From Fimenecus sp045631225 (GTDB lineage Bacteria; Bacillota; Clostridia; Oscillospirales; Acutalibacteraceae), in the NCBI GenBank assembly GCA_045631225.1, contig JAZQUG010000003.1:1-64000 (forward strand): a stretch of 64,000 nt of DNA, in the 5' to 3' direction. Made by a program: the position numbers and the translations under genes. Of this stretch, positions 35,950 to 43,697 are shown one piece after another. Each line of letters begins with the position of its first letter. The stretch's first letter is position 1. The notes under the pieces are model-generated. The model was not told the DNA's origin. It did not search any database and saw nothing but the letters and a program-made list of their open reading frames with translations.

Positions 35950-36673
35950 ATATGTTCATTCCACCATTAACGGAAATGTTCTGTCCTGTGATAAAGTCAG
36001 CATCCTTTGATGCTAAAAATGACACAGCACCTGCAACATCTTCAGGAGTGCCGATTCTGTTAAGTGGTGTTTCTTCTTTCAAAGCATTCATTGTGTCTTC
36101 ATCAAAATGGCTTGTCATATCAGTTAGGATAACACCCGGAGAAACTGAATTTACAGTAATTCCTGAAAGTCCCACTTCTTTTGCAAGGGCTTTTGTCATA
36201 CCGATTAGACCTGATTTTGATGCTGAATAATGCACCTCACAAGAACCTCCTGTTTCACCCCAAATTGATGAAATGTTTATGATTTTTCCTGTTTTTCTGT
36301 TAATCATATATTTAAGAACTGCACGACTGCAATAAAATGCACCTGAAAGATTTGTTTCTATCATTCTGTGCCACATTTCGTCAGTAATATCAGTGAAAAG
36401 TGCTTGTTCAGCAATACCTGCATTGTTCACAAGGACCTGGATTTCACCAAAGTTCTTTTCAATATCCTCAACAACAGTTTTTACAGCATTACTATCGGTA
36501 ATATCAAGCTTGTATGCTTTACAATATGTACCTAATTCAGCACAAAGATTTTGTGCTTTTTCTTCAGAATTATTGTATGTAAATGCAACCTTGTATCCGT
36601 CGTTAATAAGCCTTTTAACAATAGCAGAGCCGATTCCTTTTGCTCCACCTGTAACTAATGCAACTTTTTCCAT
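35948..36673 (-). CDS. Short-chain dehydrogenase/reductase (FabG-like)
   Basis: 241 residues. Rossmann glycine motif TGGAKGIGSAI, NNAG, the catalytic Ser in NISSIWGE, YSASKSG (Tyr, Lys) and the C-terminal TGQNISVNGGMNI. Although FabG-like in sequence, its position between uxaC and the GH28 gene suggests it may act on a sugar or uronate intermediate. Convergent with uxaC. AAAGGAATG lies before the ATG. Confidence 0.85.
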   Translation of the reverse strand: MEKVALVTGGAKGIGSAIVKRLINDGYKVAFTYNNSEEKAQNLCAELGTYCKAYKLDITDSNAVKTVVEDIEKNFGEIQVLVNNAGIAEQALFTDITDEMWHRMIETNLSGAFYCSRAVLKYMINRKTGKIINISSIWGETGGSCEVHYSASKSGLIGMTKALAKEVGLSGITVNSVSPGVILTDMTSHFDEDTMNALKEETPLNRIGTPEDVAGAVSFLASKDADFITGQNISVNGGMNI

Positions 36674-36739
36674 TTTATCATTCCTTTCGGATTGCTCCTA
36701 TCATTGTATCATACTTTAATCACTTTTGCATTAAAATAC

Positions 36740-36768
36740 TTGAAAAATTTTCCCTGTTGGAATATAAT
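36740..36768 (+). promoter_or_regulatory. Promoter of tRNA-Thr
   Basis: TTGAAA, 17 bases, TATAAT, ending 20 bases before the tRNA. Confidence 0.8.
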
Positions 36769-36788
36769 TGTTTTCGCAAAATAAATAT

Positions 36789-36864
36789 GCTGGTGTGGCG
36801 CAGTCGGTAGCGCAACTGATTCGTAATCAGTAGGTCGACAGTTCAAATCTGTTCACCAGCTCCA
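36789..36864 (+). tRNA. tRNA-Thr (anticodon CGT)
   Basis: 76 bases with encoded CCA. Acceptor GCTGGTG/CACCAGC, discriminator T, anticodon arm CTGAT-TCGTAAT-type loop giving CGT, T-arm GTTCAAATC. No terminator follows; the GH28 gene starts 24 bases later, so the two may share a transcript. Confidence 0.94.
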
Positions 36865-36888
36865 GATATATAAGCGGAGGTTTATGTT

Positions 36889-38220
36889 ATGCTTTATTTT
36901 TATCCTGAAGATTTTGGAGCACTTGGTAATGGTGTAAATAACGACTGCGTTGCTATTCAGTCTGCTATTGACAAGGCAGAGGAAAACGGTGGCGGTACAG
37001 TAGTTCTTACAAGTGGTAAAACATACTATTCTGATTCAATCAGAATGAAGAAAAATGTTGAATTGCACCTCCAGAAAGGCTCTCGTCTTAAGGCAACTGA
37101 CAATATCGACGGATATATTCGCCCTTGCAATATGATTAATGACCCTAAAACTGCTCTTATCGGCAATCCTGTAACAGGAAAACCGTCTTTCGTGTTTATT
37201 TATGGTTATGAGGCTGATGGGTGTACAATTTCAGGTGAAGGTACAATTGATGCTAACGGCCACGCATTTGTTGAAAGAAAAGACCAATATTATGTAACAG
37301 GTAATTTTTATCCCCGTCCAACAGTTATTTATGTTGAAAAGAGTAATAACATCACATTCAAGGATGTTACAATCGTTGATGCTCCATTCTGGACATTGCA
37401 CCCTGCAGGCTGTGATGATGTTCTTATTTCTCAAATCAGAATTTTAAATTATCTTGATGTGGCAAATTCCGACGGTATCGACCCTGACCATTGTACAAAT
37501 GTAAGAATTTTAGGCTGCCATATTGAATGTGCTGATGACTGTATCTGTCTTAAAACATCAAAAGGCAATGCTGAATACGGTCCTTGTGAAAATATCATTA
37601 TTGCAAACTGTACACTTATATCAACATCTGCTGCCATTAAAATCGGCACAGAGGGTGTTGGGGATTTCCGTAATGTGATTGTTGATAATTGCATTATTTC
37701 ACGAAGCAATCGTGGTCTTTCAATTCAGATTCGTGACGGTGGTAATGTTGAAAATGTAACATATTCAAATTGCATTGTTGAAACTCGTCGTTTCTGTCCT
37801 GATTGGTGGGGTACAGCAGAGCCTATTGTTATTACAACCTTTAATCGTGACGAAAATACAAAGTCAGGTAAAATCAAGAATATACGTTTCCGTAATATCA
37901 CCTGTAAGGGTGAAAATGGTGTACTTATTCACGGTACAGAAGAAAATATGATTGAAGATGTGACATTTGAAAATGTGAGTGTTACAATGACAAAAACATC
38001 AAAATGGGATTGTGGTCTTTACGACTTAAGACCTTGTCTTCAGTATGGTGTTGAAAAGTATAAAAACAGCGGTTTCTTTATAAGAAATGCAAAAAATGTG
38101 CTTATTGAAAAATCATCAGTACAATGGGGAAATCTCTGTGATGATTACAACAAAGCAATTGATGCAGAAAATGCACCAAATCTTGAATTGATAAGATTTA
38201 CAGGAACAGATGCACAGTAA
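36889..38220 (+). CDS. Glycoside hydrolase family 28 (polygalacturonase-like)
   Basis: 443 residues, right-handed beta-helix. Opening DFGALGNGVNNDCVAIQSAID, then NSDGIDPDHC (first catalytic Asp), ADDCICLKT (catalytic Asp pair), a KIGTEGVGDFRN turn where GHG is usual, and IQIRDGG for RIK. No signal peptide, so it may cleave imported oligogalacturonides in the cytoplasm. GGAGG precedes the ATG. Fits with uxaC as a small pectin or uronate locus. Confidence 0.92.
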   Translation: MLYFYPEDFGALGNGVNNDCVAIQSAIDKAEENGGGTVVLTSGKTYYSDSIRMKKNVELHLQKGSRLKATDNIDGYIRPCNMINDPKTALIGNPVTGKPSFVFIYGYEADGCTISGEGTIDANGHAFVERKDQYYVTGNFYPRPTVIYVEKSNNITFKDVTIVDAPFWTLHPAGCDDVLISQIRILNYLDVANSDGIDPDHCTNVRILGCHIECADDCICLKTSKGNAEYGPCENIIIANCTLISTSAAIKIGTEGVGDFRNVIVDNCIISRSNRGLSIQIRDGGNVENVTYSNCIVETRRFCPDWWGTAEPIVITTFNRDENTKSGKIKNIRFRNITCKGENGVLIHGTEENMIEDVTFENVSVTMTKTSKWDCGLYDLRPCLQYGVEKYKNSGFFIRNAKNVLIEKSSVQWGNLCDDYNKAIDAENAPNLELIRFTGTDAQ

Positions 38221-38227
38221 AAAATAT

Positions 38228-38252
38228 GGCGAGGTTTATACCTCGCCATTGT
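38228..38252. terminator. Terminator between GH28 and the spoVAC 3' part
   Basis: TGGCGAGG/CCTCGCCA hairpin with 6-base loop; T-rich on the right. Separates the convergent GH28 gene and the spoVAC C-terminal part. Confidence 0.75.
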
Positions 38253-38255
38253 TGT

Positions 38256-38441
38256 TAATACAACTGAAAAATATAACAAATTACACCGTAGATTACTGCA
38301 GCAAATGTGCCGTAAGCGATTACAGGACCTGCGATTTTGAAAATATTCGCACCCGTACCCATAATAATACCTTCGGACTTGAATTCAAGTGCAGGTGATA
38401 CAACTGAATTGGCAAAGCCTGTAATGGGTACTATTGTACCT
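38256..38441 (-). pseudogene. spoVAC: spoVAC, C-terminal part (split gene)
   Basis: Minus-strand codons read GTIVPITGFANSVVSPALE, then FKSEGIIMGTGANIFKIAG and PVIAYGTFAAVIYGVICYIF, ending QLY-TAA: the C-terminal 61 residues of SpoVAC, a forespore inner-membrane protein of the dipicolinate channel. There are no stops or shifts. The N-terminal 91 residues lie at 57034-57306 on the same strand; together they give 147 codons (B. subtilis SpoVAC has 150). The five GTIVP codons appear at both ends. The gene is interrupted, not decayed. Confidence 0.9.
38427..38441 (-). other. Left recombination core (att)
   Basis: GGTACAATAGTACCC, with inverted arms GGTAC/GTACC around AATA. It encodes GTIVP of SpoVAC. 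Another GGTACAATA lies 49 bases into the element (38490-38482), followed by AACC. Confidence 0.7.
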
Positions 38442-38557
38442 AAAACGCACCTCGTGTAAATCCCTTGATTTTACGTGGTTTATTGTACCATAAATACAAC
38501 TAAAAGTCATCACTAAAACTTTAGGAAATTCAAGGCAAAATTATTTATTTTTCATAT

Positions 38558-38587
38558 TTGACGAATTATAGTGCTATATTGTATAAT
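38558..38587 (+). promoter_or_regulatory. Promoter of the ECF sigma gene
   Basis: TTGACG, 18 bases, TATAAT; 51 bases before the ATG at 38638, with GAGGTGG as ribosome site. Confidence 0.8.
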
Positions 38588-38637
38588 GTTGTCGAATTAT
38601 TGAGTCAGGGTTGAAATATTACTTTTGAGGTGGAAAG

Positions 38638-41217
38638 ATGAAAATTACATCTGATTTAGTTGAAAAGGCAAAAAATGGGAATTCCATAGCTTGGAATGAG
38701 TTGTATTCTGCAACATTTCCTGTTGCTTATGGCGTGGCTGTGCAGTTAGTAAAAAACAAGGATATTGCTGAAGATATTATTCAGGATTCTTACATAACTG
38801 CATTCACAAAGCTTGACACATTACAGGAGACTGACAAATTTCAGCATTGGTTTAACAGAATTGTAGCCAATAACTGCAAAAACTATCTTGTGAAGAAGAA
38901 GCCTGATTTATTTTCGCAGTATTCAACATTCACAGAAGATGGCGAAGAATTAGAATTTGATGTTGTTGATGAACGTACAGAATATCAGCCTGACAATGCT
39001 GTCATAACAGACGAAATCAAGCAATTATTTTATGATATGGTTGCAAAATTGCCTGAAGAACAAAGAGCTTGTGCATTGATGTTCTGGGTGCAGGATTTGT
39101 CAATAACAGAAATTGCTGATATTCTCGGAGTTTCACAAAATACAGTAAAGAGCAGAATTCATTATGCAAGGAAAAAGCTGACTGCAGAAGCAGATGATAT
39201 GAAAAAGAGAGGCGAATCCATCTTCAGCATCACAGGATTTGCACTTATTCCATTCCTTCGTTGGCTTTTCAAAAATGATACAAGCTTTGCTGCAAGTCCT
39301 GAGAAAGCAGAAGGTATTCTTAAGATTTGTAAATCTGCAGGGACAGCAACAAAAGCTGCAGGAGCAAGAAGAGTAGTTACTGAAACAATAAAAACAACAG
39401 CTAAGGTTGGTAGTACAGCAAAAGGCGTTGCAACTGTAGGTGCAGGAGCAGTAACAAAAGGTATTGCCACAAAAATCATCGCAGGTGTTTTAGTTGCAGC
39501 AATTGGTATTGGTGGGGTTACTCTTGCTGTAAAAAACAGTAATAGTGATAATGTTAAAGACGACACAACAACACAGTTTGTTGAAACAACGAAAGAAAAG
39601 CCAACAGAGGATGAGATTATCATCGCAAGCTCTGTTGCCGATTTAGGACTTAACGAAGAAATGGTTAAAGCTGTTACTGCCATAATGAGCACAGAATTAG
39701 CTAATAGCAGAGTAGATGACGTTTTTTCGTTCTCTTCTGACGAAAAAACAAATTGGTTCCGTACATATTGGGTTTATGATTACATTATAAGTAATGATTT
39801 GTACGAAGGAAACGAATTAAAACGAAATGATGAATTCCAAAATGAAATTGTTTCTAAATACGGAGAACTTGAAAACTCTATATATCCAGATAAAGAGTTA
39901 TGTGGTATTCCTGACTATAATTCATTCCACAAGCTTTACAAATGTCTGTTTGGTGATGGTGAAACAGAAGATGAATATGAACAATTAAAAGCGTATGTTA
40001 TAAAAAAGCAAGGCTTCCCAATGGGATACGATTTAAGACCTTTCGATTTAGTTCCCGGCCTTGATAATGTGGAGTTCATTTCTTTGGATGACGATGAGTA
40101 TCAGGTAAAATACGCTTTGACAACACGACACTCTACAGGAGATATTGAGGTTCCTGTGGATGACAATTCTAATTATTCTTTTGCTTATTGCGAACCACAG
40201 GAAGTATATGAATATGTTATGTCATTCAAGATGGATGAAAATAGTCCGCTAGGTATTGTTGTTACGGATAGTTCTTGGGGAGAAGTTGATTCATTCTATA
40301 AAATAACATATGTTACAAAAGACGGAAAAGAAGAAACAGTTACATGCAGAGAAGATTTTGAAAATATAATATCACCTGATTTTGTATTTCCAACACCTGA
40401 GGATAAGGTTGAATCAACTCAAAAGAATGAATCTTTAACTCAAAAAGAAGAGCCCTCTACACGAAAATCAAACGATGACCTTGTAGAAATTGATTTATTT
40501 TCGACAATTGATACAATAGGAATAGAAACAAATACTTCTCTCACTTCTTATGACGATGTTCATCCGTTAGTGATAACATTTAATGATGATGATTATCAAA
40601 TAGATTATGGTGTATGTAAAATAAGTTGGACGGAACCAGTTTTAAATGACATACAATATACCATAGAATATAAAGATAAAAACAATCAAATAACTACAGA
40701 AAAAATCTCTATAATTTTTGACACACCTCGCGGTTCAGAATATGTTAATGGAGAAAAAATCCCTGCAAGACTCAATAAAAAAAATGGTGCGTTTTCGGAG
40801 TTCGGATTTGTTTTTTCAACAACTGAAAAACAAATGGATGTTGATTATGTTTATAAGTTAATGAGAGATGACAATATTTCAAATACAGCTTTTAACACAC
40901 TAAAAAAACGAGCAATGGTAGAAGCAGAAAAAGAATATGGCTCAGTAACATATGAAGCTTCATATGTCGTTGCTAAAAGTCCAAAGTATTATGGAAGTAA
41001 TATAATCTATATTTTCAAACAAGAATCAACAGGAAGATATATGGGATATTACTATTCAAATATGATTACGAATCAGTACGGCGATGTATTAGATATAGAT
41101 GAACGCAAACCATCTCTATTTAAACAAGTGGGATTATACGAGACAATCGATGATTTAATGAAATCATTTGGTAGTAAAGCAGGCAGCGATGGAATTATAA
41201 TAGAACTAAAGAAATAA
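38638..41217 (+). CDS. ECF-type sigma factor fused to a membrane anchor and large extracytoplasmic domain
   Basis: 859 residues. Residues 8-80 form sigma region 2 (AWNELYSATFPVAYG..., DIIQDSYITAFTKL, HWFNRIVANNCKNYL). Region 4 is at about 138-180 with LPEEQRACALMFWVQDLSITEIADILG and VSQNTVKSRIHYARKKL. A small Ala/Thr/Lys-rich linker leads to one membrane helix at 279-298 (IIAGVLVAAIGIGGVTLAV). The remaining ~560 residues are polar, repeat-free and predicted outside the cell. Sigma and sensor are thus one chain; release probably needs proteolysis. No separate anti-sigma gene is adjacent. Confidence 0.85.
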   Translation: MKITSDLVEKAKNGNSIAWNELYSATFPVAYGVAVQLVKNKDIAEDIIQDSYITAFTKLDTLQETDKFQHWFNRIVANNCKNYLVKKKPDLFSQYSTFTEDGEELEFDVVDERTEYQPDNAVITDEIKQLFYDMVAKLPEEQRACALMFWVQDLSITEIADILGVSQNTVKSRIHYARKKLTAEADDMKKRGESIFSITGFALIPFLRWLFKNDTSFAASPEKAEGILKICKSAGTATKAAGARRVVTETIKTTAKVGSTAKGVATVGAGAVTKGIATKIIAGVLVAAIGIGGVTLAVKNSNSDNVKDDTTTQFVETTKEKPTEDEIIIASSVADLGLNEEMVKAVTAIMSTELANSRVDDVFSFSSDEKTNWFRTYWVYDYIISNDLYEGNELKRNDEFQNEIVSKYGELENSIYPDKELCGIPDYNSFHKLYKCLFGDGETEDEYEQLKAYVIKKQGFPMGYDLRPFDLVPGLDNVEFISLDDDEYQVKYALTTRHSTGDIEVPVDDNSNYSFAYCEPQEVYEYVMSFKMDENSPLGIVVTDSSWGEVDSFYKITYVTKDGKEETVTCREDFENIISPDFVFPTPEDKVESTQKNESLTQKEEPSTRKSNDDLVEIDLFSTIDTIGIETNTSLTSYDDVHPLVITFNDDDYQIDYGVCKISWTEPVLNDIQYTIEYKDKNNQITTEKISIIFDTPRGSEYVNGEKIPARLNKKNGAFSEFGFVFSTTEKQMDVDYVYKLMRDDNISNTAFNTLKKRAMVEAEKEYGSVTYEASYVVAKSPKYYGSNIIYIFKQESTGRYMGYYYSNMITNQYGDVLDIDERKPSLFKQVGLYETIDDLMKSFGSKAGSDGIIIELKK

Positions 41218-41223
41218 ACAAAA

Positions 41224-41262
41224 ATACCCTGTGCAAAGTTAGAATTGCACAGGGTATTTTTT
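41224..41262 (+). terminator. Terminator of the sigma gene
   Basis: Perfect 13-bp stem ATACCCTGTGCAA/TTGCACAGGGTAT then TTTTTTG. Confidence 0.93.
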
Positions 41263-41305
41263 GTCTTGGAATAAGTTTTTAGAAATTTTTAAAATTTTTT
41301 CAAAA

Positions 41306-41350
41306 ACTTAAAACCTTTTTGTCTTTTCGTTTGTCTTATAAGTGAAAGGG
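41306..41350 (+). promoter_or_regulatory. ECF-like promoter motif, copy 1
   Basis: AAAACCTTTTTGTCTTTTCG followed by TTTGTCTTATAAGTGAAAGG. AACC-type -35 and GTC-type -10, as in ECF promoters. No plus-strand gene follows directly (the HTH gene runs opposite), so it may drive an antisense RNA or be a relic. Copy 2 is at 41709. Confidence 0.55.
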
Positions 41351-41364
41351 GAACAGATTACAGT

Positions 41365-41577
41365 TTATTTTTGATTGGCGTCGGGAATAAAACTTGCAAT
41401 ATCTGATAACTCACAATCAAGTATTTCGCATAGAGTGTTAAGGGTGAATGTACTCACATTACCATTCTTCCTTAGTCGGTCTAACTGACCTGTGCTGATA
41501 CCGTATCTCTTGATTAGCTGATATTGTGTAATTTGTTTCTCTTTCAGGGTCTTCCATAAATTATCAAAGACAATCAT
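41365..41577 (-). CDS. XRE-family helix-turn-helix regulator
   Basis: 70 residues, a single Cro/C1-type DNA-binding domain (HTH_26-like): LKEKQITQYQLIKRYGISTG, then QLDRLRKNGNVSTFTLNTLC and EILDCELSDI. GGGTGG-type sequence lies before the ATG. Autonomous small repressor, likely for element genes; operator not identified. It is transcribed against the flanking genes. Confidence 0.85.
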   Translation of the reverse strand: MIVFDNLWKTLKEKQITQYQLIKRYGISTGQLDRLRKNGNVSTFTLNTLCEILDCELSDIASFIPDANQK

Positions 41578-41708
41578 TTAACCACCCTTTTGTATTTGAT
41601 AATTTAATTCTATGGGTGTGTCCGTACATTGACAATAGCCCGTATTCGGGCTATAATTAGCATTAACGACAAATAAAATAAAAATCATTGAAAATATTTC
41701 AAAAAATT

Positions 41709-41752
41709 TAAAACCTTTTGTCGTTTTGATTTGTCTATATAGTGAAGGGACA
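41709..41752 (+). promoter_or_regulatory. ECF-like promoter motif, copy 2
   Basis: AAAACCTTTTGTCGTTTTGA followed by TTTGTCTATATAGTGAAGGG, clearly homologous to copy 1 (conserved AAAACCTTTT, TTTGTCT.ATA.AGTGAA.GG). It stands 44 bases before the ATG of the membrane protein gene at 41796. Confidence 0.6.
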
Positions 41753-41795
41753 CTTCAAAAAAGAAAAAACAAAAGAAAAAAGGAGAATTATCAAA

Positions 41796-42257
41796 ATGAA
41801 AACAAAGAAAGAATTTATCAACATCCAGCAGGCAGAAGAATACAAAGCAAAGTGCGAAAAGCTTATATCAGCACTTAAAATTCCGTTTATTATTTCATCT
41901 GTAGCAACGGTCGTTTGTGCTTGGATTTTATCTGGAAACGCCCCAGAAGCAACAGGAATATTATATGTGTTAATGGAAATATTAGGTGCAATCGGTATGT
42001 TTGGTGGTCTGGCTTCCCTAGTATTTACAGTAATCGCAGGTGGAGGAAAGTTTGTACTCTCTTTCTTCTTGAAAATGCTTTTTATTGGTTTTGTATTAAT
42101 CCCAATTCCATTTAACATTGTTTTAGGATTTGTTCCACTCGTTCTCGGCATTGCATCCACCGTTTTTGCTCCTGTAATAATTATTGTGCTTATTTGGTTA
42201 CGAGCAAGAAAAGAACTTAACCGAGCAAAAGATTTTATTCACTACAACACAATTTAA
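41796..42257 (+). CDS. Four-helix membrane protein of unknown function
   Basis: 153 residues from the ATG at 41796 (AAGGAG 11 bases upstream; an in-frame GTG at 41742 lies in the promoter). Helical hydrophilic N-terminus (INIQQAEEYKAKCEKLIS), four membrane spans and a basic tail. First gene behind the ECF-like promoter. The same leader AAAAGGAGAATTATCA stands before the next gene, so both are likely read as one operon. Unknown role, perhaps part of an envelope response. Confidence 0.7.
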   Translation: MKTKKEFINIQQAEEYKAKCEKLISALKIPFIISSVATVVCAWILSGNAPEATGILYVLMEILGAIGMFGGLASLVFTVIAGGGKFVLSFFLKMLFIGFVLIPIPFNIVLGFVPLVLGIASTVFAPVIIIVLIWLRARKELNRAKDFIHYNTI

Positions 42258-42293
42258 CGATTAATAAAAGTGTTTTTAAAAAGGAGAATTATC

Positions 42294-43448
42294 ATGACAA
42301 TTACAATAAAAAAAGTTATCGCAGTAGTATTAGCTCTCAGTTCATTATTAGCATTATGCTCTTGCTCAGCAGGAAGAGAAAAAATCGATTTGGAAGACTA
42401 TATTACAATTGAGTTTTCAAAGTATAATGGTTATGGCACAGCATCAATTGATGTGGATGAAGATGCCGTTGAAAATTTAATTGACCGTGAAAAAGCAGGT
42501 GAATTTGTTGCTGAACTTAGTGAAATGGGTGGAGAGATTGCTCTTTCATTGGCTTTTATTGATGAATATACAGACCTTTTCAGCGTTGAACTTGCTGAAG
42601 AATATGAAAATCTTTCAAACGGTGATAAGGTTAAGGTTATTGTAAAATCAGAGCTCGAAGAACTTGGCTACGACCTTAAAGATGTTGAAAAAGGACTTGG
42701 AATTAAATTCAATGACACGGAATTTACATATAAGGTTGAAGGTCTTGTAGATGCAAAAATTATTGATGTATTTGAAGGAATTGAAGAATGTATTACTTAT
42801 GTTATTCCAAATTACAGTGAAAAAACCCCAATCAGTGGTGAGTCCTCAGCAATAATTAACATTCCTGAAGATTTTGAAAGAGTTGTTGATGGTATGTATT
42901 TTGTAAGAGGTGATTCCAGCCATTCACTTAAGGTAGTGTATAACAATCAGCGAATTGACGAAATTGGATTTTCCATAGACGGTAAAAAAACAAAAGTTTC
43001 ATCAGGAGATAAAATCAACGTAGCTATAACGGGTGGCAACGGATTACAGGAATACAATTATTTGATTCCTTACCGCACAAAAGAATACACCGTACCAAAG
43101 TTAGCAGAAAGAGTTGAATCAAAATCACAGCTTACTGCAGATAAAATAAGTGAAATTAAGTCAGAAGCAGTACAGTATATGGAAAAATATTTTGAAACAT
43201 CAACGATTTATGAACTTTATTGTTATGAAATTAAACCGTCATCAGACACAAACATTAAGTGTGGTGTGGCTATGATAGCCGATTACGATAGCTGGTTTAA
43301 TGATTATGTAAATCTTATTATTTGTCCGATTATTCTTCCCGATGGTACTTGGGAATACGAGATTAGTACAGCAGGTTATCATCGCACTCTTGAAGATGCA
43401 AAAACAAGACTTTTCGATAATACAAACTATACATACGAAAAAATCTAA
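42294..43448 (+). CDS. Predicted lipoprotein, unknown function
   Basis: 384 residues from the ATG at 42294, with AAGGAGAATTATC just upstream. Signal peptide KKVIAVVLALSSLLALCSC with lipobox LALC. The mature protein has a repeated acidic beta-rich pattern (residues 30-260) and a C-terminal region with YYxxDYDSW-type aromatic motif (MIADYDSWFNDYVNLIICP). Shares an operon with the membrane protein before and perhaps the small gene after it. No family recognised. Confidence 0.7.
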   Translation: MTITIKKVIAVVLALSSLLALCSCSAGREKIDLEDYITIEFSKYNGYGTASIDVDEDAVENLIDREKAGEFVAELSEMGGEIALSLAFIDEYTDLFSVELAEEYENLSNGDKVKVIVKSELEELGYDLKDVEKGLGIKFNDTEFTYKVEGLVDAKIIDVFEGIEECITYVIPNYSEKTPISGESSAIINIPEDFERVVDGMYFVRGDSSHSLKVVYNNQRIDEIGFSIDGKKTKVSSGDKINVAITGGNGLQEYNYLIPYRTKEYTVPKLAERVESKSQLTADKISEIKSEAVQYMEKYFETSTIYELYCYEIKPSSDTNIKCGVAMIADYDSWFNDYVNLIICPIILPDGTWEYEISTAGYHRTLEDAKTRLFDNTNYTYEKI

Positions 43449-43468
43449 CATATAAAGGATGTGATGCG

Positions 43469-43588
43469 ATGGGTGATGAGGAAATCAGAGCAATTCTCAT
43501 CGAAATCACACTTGAAATTGCAAAAAAATATGAGAATTCCGATGAAACATATCAAAGAATTCTCAACATAGTTCGCAAGAACGAATAA
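43469..43588 (+). CDS. Small protein of 39 residues
   Basis: Reads MGDEEIRAILIEITLEIAKKYENSDETYQ plus RILNIVRKNE; it is one long amphipathic helix. AAAGGATG lies 12 bases upstream. It is 20 bases after the lipoprotein stop. Real by ribosome site and composition, but not provable alone. Confidence 0.5.
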   Translation: MGDEEIRAILIEITLEIAKKYENSDETYQRILNIVRKNE

Positions 43589-43651
43589 TTTTTACCAACC
43601 CTATTGCGAAAGCAGTATGGCTCAATAATTCTCCCCAAAGTGCCTCTTGAA

Positions 43652-43673
43652 AAAGAGGCATAGCGGGAGAGCC
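43652..43673 (+). promoter_or_regulatory. Leader hairpin before the cohesin-like gene
   Basis: GCCTCTT/AAGAGGC stem with GAAA loop, 25 bases before the TTG start. Lacks a T-tract, so it is not a terminator; may stabilise or regulate the leader. Confidence 0.4.
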
Positions 43674-43697
43674 AAATTAATTTTAAGGAGAAAAGTC

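Noticed and set aside
41742..41795. Extension of the membrane-protein gene to a GTG at 41742
   Set aside because: That GTG lies within the ECF-like promoter motif and there is a good ribosome site for the ATG at 41796.
43589..43697. A riboswitch in the leader of the cohesin-like gene
   Set aside because: One hairpin and an unconserved flanking sequence; none of the known riboswitch cores (GEMM, cobalamin, glycine, THF, preQ1) can be matched.
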